Below are positions 1 through 5,143 of a stretch of 5,143 nucleotides of DNA, piece by piece; the first letter of the stretch is position 1, and each line of letters starts with the position of its first letter. Source of the DNA: Chitinophagaceae bacterium (GTDB lineage Bacteria > Bacteroidota > Bacteroidia > Chitinophagales > Chitinophagaceae). The position numbers and the translations under genes are program-made. The notes below the pieces were generated by a model. That model had not been told where the DNA came from. It saw only the letters and a list, made by a program, of their open reading frames with translations, and made no database searches. The stretch lies in NCBI GenBank assembly GCA_003132765.1, contig PKYU01000376.1, forward strand, positions 1 through 5,143. The letters are read 5' to 3'.

Positions 1-529
1 TATCATCACCATATTCCAAGGTGACCTGGCTCTTTGCATCCGGACGCAGGTATTTAATTTCTTTATTTTCTCTTCTTAATGCAGCGAGTTCTATTAATAT
101 ACTGTGCGCAATATCTAAAGCCAGTGGCATATAATTTTCAGTTTCATTGGTTGCATACCCAAACATCATTCCCTGGTCTCCTGCTCCCTGCTCTTCCTTC
201 ACTTTCCTGTCTACTCCCTGGTTAATGTCAGCAGATTGTTCATGAATTGCAGAAAATATTCCACATGAATTTGCTTCAAACATGTATTCACTTTTTGTAT
301 ATCCTATTTTTCGGATTACCTCTCTGGCGATTTCCTGTACATCCAAATAGGCTTTTGACTTGACTTCCCCTGCAAGAACAACCTGGCCGGTTGTCACCAA
401 TGTTTCGCAGGCAACCTTGCTTTGAGGATCAAAAGCTAAAAAATTATCAATTAATGCATCGCTGATCTGGTCAGCAACTTTATCAGGGTGTCCTTCACTC
501 ACTGATTCTGACGTAAATAAATAGGGCAT
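1..529 (-). CDS. metK: S-adenosylmethionine synthetase, N-terminal 176 residues (gene cut by window edge)
   Basis: MetK makes S-adenosylmethionine from methionine and ATP in the cytoplasm, releasing phosphate and diphosphate; the product is the cell's main methyl donor. Only the first 176 codons are inside the window, under half of the usual 380-430 residues, and the frame is still open at the left edge. The protein opens with [20 protein letters not shown], which carries the family's ATP/methionine-binding EGHPDK motif (H14, D16, K17). Glu42 follows, in CETLVTTG, and the glycine-rich loop [12 protein letters not shown] is at residues 115-126. All three are hallmark MetK sites and none is altered. 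The ATG at 527-529 is the natural start because the EGHPDK motif sits at the standard distance from it. There is no Shine-Dalgarno; the leader is A-rich (AAAAAATAAAAC). The gene lies 154 nt downstream of the glycogen-synthase-like gene on the same strand and has its own promoter-like element. Identification is essentially certain. Confidence 0.97.
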   Translation of the reverse strand, partial: MPYLFTSESVSEGHPDKVADQISDALIDNFLAFDPQSKVACETLVTTGQVVLAGEVKSKAYLDVQEIAREVIRKIGYTKSEYMFEANSCGIFSAIHEQSADINQGVDRKVKEEQGAGDQGMMFGYATNETENYMPLALDIAHSILIELAALRRENKEIKYLRPDAKSQVTLEYGDD

Positions 530-550
530 GTTTTATTTTTTGAAGAGCCG

Positions 551-581
551 CAAAATTATATATTCCAATTGATTGAACAAA
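551..581 (-). promoter_or_regulatory. Bacteroidota-type promoter for metK
   Basis: Reading the minus strand, TTTG (578-581) is followed by 19 nt and then TAATTTTG (551-558). This matches the Bacteroidota housekeeping consensus TTTG / TAnnTTTG at both boxes with usual spacing. Transcription would start roughly 5-8 nt further on, near 543-546. That leaves a leader of only about 15 nt before the metK ATG, too short for a SAM riboswitch. The position directly in front of metK supports function. The start site itself is inferred. Confidence 0.65.
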
Positions 582-683
582 ATGCAAATTTTTAGTATCT
601 GGGATTATGGGTCAGACAAATGAAATCTAATCTTCTTTTTCAAGGGAATATAGAAGGTATTGCATAACAAAACGAAAGGAGAT

Positions 684-1499
684 TTATTTTTCAGAAAGAT
701 CTGAATATAATTGCAAATATTCCGACAAATCGGACTCCGGGTTATATTTCAAAACTTTTTTACCCCTCACCTTGCCAAATTCATCTATAAGCTTCTTATC
801 GACTTTATCTGCCCCAAAGGATATTGCATCTGCAAAGGTTGCTCCACCCTTAAACATCGCTGCATTATTGGCATCCTTAAATGGTTCAAGATCCTTATCC
901 TTAATATTTGGGCTGATGACAGCAAGTTTTAAGAAGTCATGGCCGATCTTTTCCTTAAAAGTATTCTGCCCAATGGTATAAATAATTTTACAATTGCTAA
1001 AAACAGGTTCTTTTTTATAAGCAGTTCTTATATACATGGGAATTAGACCTGTCATCCAACCGCTGCAATGAATGATATCAGGAGGCCAACCAAATTTCTT
1101 CACCGTTTCGAGGGCACCTTTGCAAAATAATACGGTTCTAAGGTCATTATCGCTGAACCATTTTTCCTGGCCATCGTGAAACAATGTCTTTCTCTTGAAA
1201 AGGTCTTCATTGTCAAGAAAATAAATTTGTAATCTTGCGTTGGGAAGAGAGGCAACTTTAATTACCAGCGGATAATCATCTCCGTCAATGGATATATTAA
1301 TTCCGGACAGCCTGACTACTTCATGCAGTCTGTGCCTGCGTTCATTGATCATGCCAAACCTCGGCATGATGCAACGCACTTCCATACCGCTATCATTAGC
1401 TTTAACTGCAAGCCTGTTTACAATTTCTGCAAATTCTGTCATTTCAAGGTAGGGAGACATCTCGTTTGCAATAAATAAAATTCTTTTCTTTGTTGACAT
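684..1499 (-). CDS. Short glycogen/starch-synthase-like protein (GT5 N-terminal domain only), possible pseudoenzyme
   Basis: This 271-residue cytoplasmic protein resembles the N-terminal Rossmann-like domain of bacterial glycogen/starch synthases (GT5, starch synthase catalytic domain). Matching landmarks are the opening strand KRILFIANEMSPY (5-17), VRCIMPRFGMINE (41-53; compare VRVVLPRYG), PPDIIHCSGWMTGLIPMYI (139-157; compare DVVHAHDWHAGL) and a closing FKGGATFADAISFGADKV (216-233; compare LKAGIVYADAV). Full GlgA is about 470-500 residues; this lacks the C-terminal ADP-glucose-binding half, and the stop is followed by unrelated intergenic sequence. Several active-site positions also differ. 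The KxGGL motif is replaced by EMTEFAEIV (19-27), the HDW by SGW (146-148), and the HN of the TxHNxxxxG loop by GQN (177-179). It is therefore unlikely to make glycogen alone; a carbohydrate-binding, regulatory or partner role is possible but unproven. The ATG at 1497-1499 gives the expected beta-strand start. It is divergent from panC and precedes metK on the same strand. The family assignment is good; the function is unknown. Confidence 0.85.
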   Translation of the reverse strand: MSTKKRILFIANEMSPYLEMTEFAEIVNRLAVKANDSGMEVRCIMPRFGMINERRHRLHEVVRLSGINISIDGDDYPLVIKVASLPNARLQIYFLDNEDLFKRKTLFHDGQEKWFSDNDLRTVLFCKGALETVKKFGWPPDIIHCSGWMTGLIPMYIRTAYKKEPVFSNCKIIYTIGQNTFKEKIGHDFLKLAVISPNIKDKDLEPFKDANNAAMFKGGATFADAISFGADKVDKKLIDEFGKVRGKKVLKYNPESDLSEYLQLYSDLSEK

Positions 1500-1543
1500 T
1501 TCCGAAAGGTTAAATTAGCTTTAACAGTTATTTTAGCAGGCCG

Positions 1544-1577
1544 CAAAGTTACATTTTTTTTGTCAAAACGCGGCAAA
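1544..1577 (-). promoter_or_regulatory. Bacteroidota-type promoter for the glycogen-synthase-like gene
   Basis: On the minus strand, TTTG (1574-1577) is followed by 22 nt and TAACTTTG (1544-1551), an exact TAnnTTTG -7 box followed by C. The 22-nt spacer is at the long end of the usual range. A start near 1537-1540 would give a leader of roughly 40 nt. The element sits in the 108-nt divergent region shared with panC. The -33 box is only about 30 nt from the panC ATG, so the two genes' transcription probably interferes or is coordinated. A 5-bp inverted repeat (GCCGC 1540-1544, GCGGC 1570-1574) touches both boxes and may be chance. Confidence 0.6.
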
Positions 1578-1607
1578 CCGAATGATATACAATATTTCAG
1601 CAGTCCA

Positions 1608-2456
1608 ATGATAGTTTTTAAACACTCAAAATATTTAAGATTGTACCTTGGCTATATCAAACGTAAAGGCCTGTCTATTGGATTTGTTCCAACCATGGGT
1701 GCCTTGCACGAAGGGCACCTTTCCCTCATCAGTCAAAGCCGGAAAAATACCGATATCACCATTTGCAGCATATTTGTAAATCCTGTTCAGTTTAATAACA
1801 AAGATGACTTTCAGAAATACCCTTCCAGTATTGAAAACGATATTCTTTTGCTTGAAGAAGCCGGATGCGATATTTTATTTATGCCTGAGGAGCAGGAAAT
1901 TTATCCCGATGATGCTTCCAAAGTAAAGCATTTTGATATTGGCCTCATTGAAAATATACTGGAAGGAAAGTTCCGTCCCGGGCATTTCCAGGGAGTATGT
2001 AATGTGGTTGAAAAATTATTGAAAATAATTGAACCTTCTCACTTGTTCCTGGGGCAGAAAGATTATCAACAGTGCCTTGTTATCAGTAGATTAATTCAGC
2101 TTCTCAATCTAAATATCGGCATCAGCATTTGCCCGATATTAAGAGAACCTGTCGGCCTCGCAATGAGCAGCCGTAACCGCAGGCTTAATGAAAATGAAAG
2201 AAAAAATGCAGCGATCCTTTATGAAACACTTAATAATATCAGGAATAAATTACCTGAGGAAAATTTTTTAAAATTGAAACAAGCAGCTATTTCAGATCTG
2301 GAAAATAAAGGATTTAAAATAGATTATCTTGAACTGGCAAAATCTGATGATCTTGAAATACTTGAAAACAGCAATAGTAATAATAGCCTGATCCTGCTAA
2401 TCGCAGCATTTCTCAACGAGGTTCGGTTGATTGATAACCTAATGGTAAAAGATTAA
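1608..2456 (+). CDS. panC: Pantothenate synthetase (pantoate--beta-alanine ligase)
   Basis: PanC condenses pantoate with beta-alanine using ATP, through a pantoyl-adenylate intermediate. This is the last step of pantothenate (vitamin B5) synthesis, which feeds coenzyme A, and it takes place in the cytoplasm. The 282-residue protein is the normal family length (about 280). It has FVPTMGALHEGHLSL (26-40) with the HxGH nucleotide-binding motif at H34-H37. FVNPVQFN (56-63) follows, then FRPGHFQGVCNVV (122-134), the GQKDYQQ loop (149-155) and the KMSKS-like MSSRNRRL (186-193). No key residue appears missing. The frame stays open upstream to a TTG at 1560, but the ATG at 1608 is the better start: it gives the normal length, and the extra stretch overlaps the divergent promoter and resembles no PanC N-terminus. 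The gene heads an apparent four-gene operon; the next gene starts 33 nt later. panD, which makes the beta-alanine substrate, is not beside it here. Identification is certain; the start is likely. Confidence 0.96.
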   Translation: MIVFKHSKYLRLYLGYIKRKGLSIGFVPTMGALHEGHLSLISQSRKNTDITICSIFVNPVQFNNKDDFQKYPSSIENDILLLEEAGCDILFMPEEQEIYPDDASKVKHFDIGLIENILEGKFRPGHFQGVCNVVEKLLKIIEPSHLFLGQKDYQQCLVISRLIQLLNLNIGISICPILREPVGLAMSSRNRRLNENERKNAAILYETLNNIRNKLPEENFLKLKQAAISDLENKGFKIDYLELAKSDDLEILENSNSNNSLILLIAAFLNEVRLIDNLMVKD

Positions 2457-2489
2457 TGTAAATTCTGTTTGGTATCTTGTAGACCATTT

Positions 2490-3503
2490 ATGAGAAAGAA
2501 AATTTTTGCTGTAATAAAATACCTTATTTTTCTTGGAATTGGAATTTTTTTGATGTGGTGGCAATTCAGCAAGATGACTCCCGCTCAAAATCTACAATTC
2601 AGAGAATCTTTGCGTCACGCAAATTATATTGTCCTAATTCCAATTGTAATTCTTGCCATTTTAAGTCATTTGAGCAGGGCTGTCAGATGGAAAATTATGA
2701 TAGAGCCATTGGGGTACAAACCTTCTACATCCAATACCTTTTATGCGACTATGTGTGGTTATTTTGCTAATACTTTTATACCAAGAGCAGGCGAAATACT
2801 GAGGTGTACCTTACTGGGCCGGTATGAAAAAATAGCCATTAATAAACTGATAGGAACGATCTTGGTGGAGCGCATTTTCGACCTGTTTTGTTATTTTTTG
2901 CTTGTAATTTTCACCTTTATCATTCAGTTTGGCAAGGTGAGTGAATTTGTCAAAACCAAGGTTTTTCAGATATCAAATAAAAATGCAGAGCTTCCCTGGA
3001 TTAAAATTCTTTCAGTAGTTGGCTTGTTCAGCCTGATCCTTTATATATTTTCAAGATGGATATTAAAAAAATATGCAGGACATAGGCATATTATCAGGCT
3101 TCGTGGGTTACATATGGGCCTCAAGGAAGGCATTATATCAATACTTCGCCTGAAAAGAAGGAAAGCTTTTCTCTTGCAGTCTGCATTCATTTGGTTGCTG
3201 TACCTGTCTCAAATTTATATTGGATTTTATGCTCTCTCTGCTACTACAGGACTCGGTTTCGGCGCAGCATTTAGTGTACTTTCCCTTGCTACATTAGCTA
3301 TCATTGTGGCCCCGGGGGGTATTGGTGCATTTCCGGTTGCGGTTCAGCAGGTATTACTTATTTATTCTATTGATAATATATCTTTTGGTTGGCTGATGTG
3401 GGGAACGACCACAGCAATTATTATTATCGTTGGGTTAATTAGTTTTGGATTATTAATTTATAATAATAAAAATAATAATGAAAGAAAGCAGCAAAATCAG
3501 TGA
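2490..3503 (+). CDS. Polytopic membrane protein, LPG_synthase_TM / UPF0104 flippase-like family
   Basis: This is a 337-residue inner-membrane protein with about seven or eight hydrophobic helices. The clearest are near residues 7-24, 45-63, 121-146, 171-188, 227-250, 258-275 and 301-324. Between them lie the family's conserved sites: SRAVRWKIM (62-70), the GYFANTFIPRAGEILR segment (90-105), VERIFDLF (126-133) and the APGGIGAFPVAVQQ loop (274-287). These match the membrane domain seen in lysylphosphatidylglycerol synthases and in stand-alone UPF0104/YbhN-type proteins. The soluble aminoacyl-transferase domain of MprF is absent, so it should not itself make lysyl-PG; lipid translocation or envelope lipid handling is the usual guess. 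The ATG at 2490 places MRKK just before the first helix. A TTG at 2469 in the same frame is less likely because it adds residues that fit no family N-terminus. The last codons, an Asn/Lys-rich tail, overlap the start of rfaE2. The family is well supported; the substrate is unknown. Confidence 0.88.
   Translation: MRKKIFAVIKYLIFLGIGIFLMWWQFSKMTPAQNLQFRESLRHANYIVLIPIVILAILSHLSRAVRWKIMIEPLGYKPSTSNTFYATMCGYFANTFIPRAGEILRCTLLGRYEKIAINKLIGTILVERIFDLFCYFLLVIFTFIIQFGKVSEFVKTKVFQISNKNAELPWIKILSVVGLFSLILYIFSRWILKKYAGHRHIIRLRGLHMGLKEGIISILRLKRRKAFLLQSAFIWLLYLSQIYIGFYALSATTGLGFGAAFSVLSLATLAIIVAPGGIGAFPVAVQQVLLIYSIDNISFGWLMWGTTTAIIIIVGLISFGLLIYNNKNNNERKQQNQ
3459..3480 (+). promoter_or_regulatory. A/T-only translation start region of rfaE2
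   Basis: The 19 bases before the rfaE2 ATG contain only A and T, arranged as irregular TAA/AAT triplets. No Shine-Dalgarno is present. They also encode the Asn/Lys tail (YNNKNNN) of the upstream membrane protein. An unstructured A/T-rich leader is a recognised way Bacteroidota mark start sites, and here it coincides with a gene overlap that suggests translational coupling. The functional role is inferred from composition and position. Confidence 0.45.
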
Positions 3504-3969
3504 TCGGATTTATTCAACGGAAAGATTGGAATCGACTATTAAATGGTGGAGATTGATTAATAAAACTATTGAATTTACCAATGGGGTATTTGATGTGCTG
3601 CATGAAGGCCATATTAAAGTTTTATCGCATGCAGCAGCATTTGTTGATATTTTAATTGTTGGAATTAACAGCGATGTGTCAGTAAAAAGATTAAAGGGAA
3701 ATGAACGGCCGGTAAATAACCAACAATCACGTGCCTTGATTATTGCTTCAATGATAATGGTTGATGCGGTGGTAATTTTTGAGGAGGACACTCCCCTCGG
3801 GATAATCAAAAGAATTCAACCAGATGTTTTGGTAAAGGGTGGAGATTATACTACCGCAACAATAGTTGGTGCGAAGGAAGTGATTGCAGCCGGAGGCTCT
3901 GTAGAAATTATTCCACTCGAATCGGGGTTCTCTACTACAGGAATTATTGAAAAATTAAAAAAATTGTAG
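3478..3969 (+). CDS. rfaE2: D-glycero-beta-D-manno-heptose 1-phosphate adenylyltransferase (stand-alone HldE C-domain type)
   Basis: The enzyme transfers AMP from ATP to heptose 1-phosphate, giving ADP-heptose for the inner core of lipopolysaccharide. At 163 residues it is the stand-alone nucleotidyltransferase, without the ribokinase-like kinase domain of bifunctional HldE. It shows FTNGVFDVLHEGH (33-45) with HxGH at H42-H45, the substrate loop RLKGNERPVNNQQSRA (71-86), EDTPLGIIKRIQPDVLVKGG (103-122) continuing into DYT, then VGAKEV (130-135) and a closing SGFSTTGIIEKLKK (149-162). The sequence usually reads TNGCFD; here Val37 replaces that Cys, a minor change outside the catalytic histidines. 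The ATG at 3478 is the only sensible start, as the next in-frame Met is residue 92, beyond the catalytic motif. It overlaps the membrane gene by 26 nt and ends 15 nt before ppk1, which indicates one transcript. The kinase and phosphatase partners are not in the window. Another cytidylyltransferase-like specificity is possible, but the VKGGDYT and FSTT motifs favour RfaE2. Confidence 0.92.
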   Translation: MKESSKISDRIYSTERLESTIKWWRLINKTIEFTNGVFDVLHEGHIKVLSHAAAFVDILIVGINSDVSVKRLKGNERPVNNQQSRALIIASMIMVDAVVIFEEDTPLGIIKRIQPDVLVKGGDYTTATIVGAKEVIAAGGSVEIIPLESGFSTTGIIEKLKKL

Positions 3970-3984
3970 ATTTTCAAATATTAT

Positions 3985-5143
3985 ATGGAAAAAAGAAAAA
4001 TAATTGCTAGAGATATAAGCTGGCTTGCATTCAATGGAAGAGTACTGCATGAGGCCGAAGATAAAACCGTGCCACTTAGAGAAAGAATTCGTTTTCTCGG
4101 AATCTTTTCAAGTAACCAGGATGAATTCTTTAGGGTGCGGGTGGCAACGCTCAGGCGTATGGTAGAATTTGGAAGAAAAGTGAAAAATATGCACCTGGAA
4201 GCTTCCCCTGAAAAAATACTTAAGGAGATTAATATCATAGTTACAAATCAACAAAACCAGTTTAACCTCACCTGGTCAAATATTCTGAAAGAATTAAAAA
4301 ATCAAAAAATATACCTCGTTACCGAAAGGCAGCTAAAACGGGAGCAACAAGCTTTCGTAAAGTCCTATTTTAATGAAAGTGTGAGGAGTAATATTGTTCC
4401 ATTGATGATTGAAAATATTCAGGCTTTCCCTACACTGAATGATAAATCGATTTACCTCGCCTGCAAACTTTCTACTAAGGATGATAGTATTCCACAAAAG
4501 TATGCTTTGGTTTCAGTTCCTTCTCGATTACCGAGGTTTATCATACTACCTTCAGGCAACGAAAAAAAATATATAATCCTGATGGAAGATATCATCAGGT
4601 TTTGCTTGCCTAATATTTTTGCCTACTTCGGCTATGATACCTTTTCCTCTAATATCATTAAAGTTACCAGGGATGCAGAAATGGATATTGATAATGATGT
4701 TTCTACCTCGTTGATTCAGAAAATAGAAAAAGGCCTGAAAAACCGGAAGAAAGGGAAGCCAGTCAGGTTTATATTTGATAAGGATATTGACAGTTCTTTA
4801 TTAAATTATCTCATAAAAAGGTTAGGCTTATCGAAAATTGATAACATTCAATCTGGTGAGCGAATACATAATTTTAAAGATTTTATTAATTTTCCCGATT
4901 CAGTTTTTGCAAGAAAAAACCAAAGGAAAAGACCTTTCATTCACCCGCTCCTGCAAAATGCCAGTAGTGTTACGAATGTGATATTAGAAAAAGATGTATT
5001 GCTGGATTTTCCATATCATTCATTTGAATCAATAATTGATCTGCTGAGAGAAGCAGCAATTTCCCCTGATGTGGTCAGTATAAAATTAACCTGTTATCGA
5101 CTTGCTTCCGGCTCAAACATAATTAATGCACTTACCAATGCAG
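3985..5143 (+). CDS. ppk1: Polyphosphate kinase 1, N-terminal 386 residues (gene cut by window edge)
   Basis: PPK1 reversibly polymerises the terminal phosphate of ATP into inorganic polyphosphate, a phosphate and energy reserve tied to stress survival. The frame runs open from the ATG at 3985 to the right edge, 386 of about 690 expected residues. The N-terminal ATP-binding segment is clear: RDISWLAFNGRVLHEA (9-24) with the adenine-contacting Asn at N17, then VPLRERIRFLGIFSSNQDEF (29-48) and RVRVATLRRM (50-59). The middle domain follows, then LLDFPYHSFESIIDLLREAA and, near the edge, VSIKLTCYRLA with Arg372. That Arg aligns with the magnesium-binding arginine of the TxYR motif in E. coli PPK. 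The autophosphorylated catalytic histidines lie beyond the window, so activity cannot be judged here. Gln45 sits where many relatives have Leu (SNLDEFF), a small deviation. The 15-nt A/T-rich gap after rfaE2 has no convincing promoter or Shine-Dalgarno, so it is probably the fourth gene of the panC operon. Confidence 0.96.
   Translation, partial: MEKRKIIARDISWLAFNGRVLHEAEDKTVPLRERIRFLGIFSSNQDEFFRVRVATLRRMVEFGRKVKNMHLEASPEKILKEINIIVTNQQNQFNLTWSNILKELKNQKIYLVTERQLKREQQAFVKSYFNESVRSNIVPLMIENIQAFPTLNDKSIYLACKLSTKDDSIPQKYALVSVPSRLPRFIILPSGNEKKYIILMEDIIRFCLPNIFAYFGYDTFSSNIIKVTRDAEMDIDNDVSTSLIQKIEKGLKNRKKGKPVRFIFDKDIDSSLLNYLIKRLGLSKIDNIQSGERIHNFKDFINFPDSVFARKNQRKRPFIHPLLQNASSVTNVILEKDVLLDFPYHSFESIIDLLREAAISPDVVSIKLTCYRLASGSNIINALTNA

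Noticed and set aside
582..683. Possible terminator after the glycogen-synthase-like gene
   Set aside because: The only pairing I found (CTTCT with AGAAG) is short, AU-rich and lacks a following U-run, so no terminator is called. Read-through into metK is possible.
711..981. Two short plus-strand open frames (711-932 and 772-981)
   Set aside because: They lie wholly inside the minus-strand glycogen-synthase-like gene, show no recognisable domain or start signal, and read as antisense shadows of it.
1511..1525. Inverted repeat TTAAA-TTAGC-TTTAA upstream of the glycogen-synthase-like start
   Set aside because: The arms are 5 bp of A/T only, which is expected by chance in sequence of this composition.
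2555..2770. 71-codon plus-strand frame inside the membrane-protein gene
   Set aside because: It is an alternate frame of a well-supported membrane-protein gene and has no family resemblance.
3440..3447. TAGTTTTG, an exact TAnnTTTG match about 30 nt before rfaE2
   Set aside because: No TTTG or TTG lies 17-23 nt upstream, it sits inside the coding sequence, and such 8-mers arise often in AT-rich DNA. A weak internal promoter cannot be excluded.
3967..3974. TAGATTTT as a possible -7 box for ppk1
   Set aside because: It has one mismatch, no -33 box at the right distance, and lies only 10 nt from the ATG, so a useful leader is unlikely.
3510..4238. Minus-strand open frames opposite rfaE2 (3510-3809) and ppk1 (3981-4238)
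   Set aside because: Both are antisense to strongly identified genes, and their translations show no coherent motif.

Overview
This window looks like ordinary chromosomal housekeeping DNA from a member of the Bacteroidota, probably an environmental or uncultured lineage. Four things point there. The DNA is AT-rich. Start codons lack Shine-Dalgarno sequences and follow A/T-rich leaders. Two upstream regions carry the Bacteroidota promoter form (TTTG, a spacer of about 20 nt, then TAnnTTTG). A short stand-alone glycogen-synthase-like gene lies divergent from panC, an arrangement I recall from this phylum.

Left arm (minus strand, 1-1499): metK (S-adenosylmethionine synthetase, cut by the window's left edge) reads leftward from 529 under its own promoter-like element at 551-581. 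Upstream of it, on the same strand, is a 271-residue protein resembling only the N-terminal domain of glycogen/starch synthase (684-1499), with a promoter-like element at 1544-1577. The 154-nt gap between them (530-683) holds the metK promoter; I see no RNA gene, SAM riboswitch or convincing terminator there.

Right arm (plus strand, 1608-5143): four closely packed genes look like one operon. They are panC (pantothenate synthetase), a polytopic membrane protein of the LPG_synthase_TM/UPF0104 flippase-like family, rfaE2 (heptose-1-phosphate adenylyltransferase, overlapping the membrane gene by 26 nt) and ppk1 (polyphosphate kinase, cut by the right edge). Gaps are 33 nt, a 26-nt overlap, and 15 nt. 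The operon joins coenzyme A precursor synthesis, envelope/lipid functions, LPS-core heptose activation and polyphosphate storage. No single pathway connects them, so shared transcription more likely reflects general growth or envelope demand than a dedicated system.

I see no CRISPR array, mobile element, tRNA or rRNA, and no clear novel multi-gene system. The item most worth a second look is the short glycogen-synthase-like protein. It keeps the fold signature but appears to lack the catalytic motifs and the whole C-terminal half of the enzyme.
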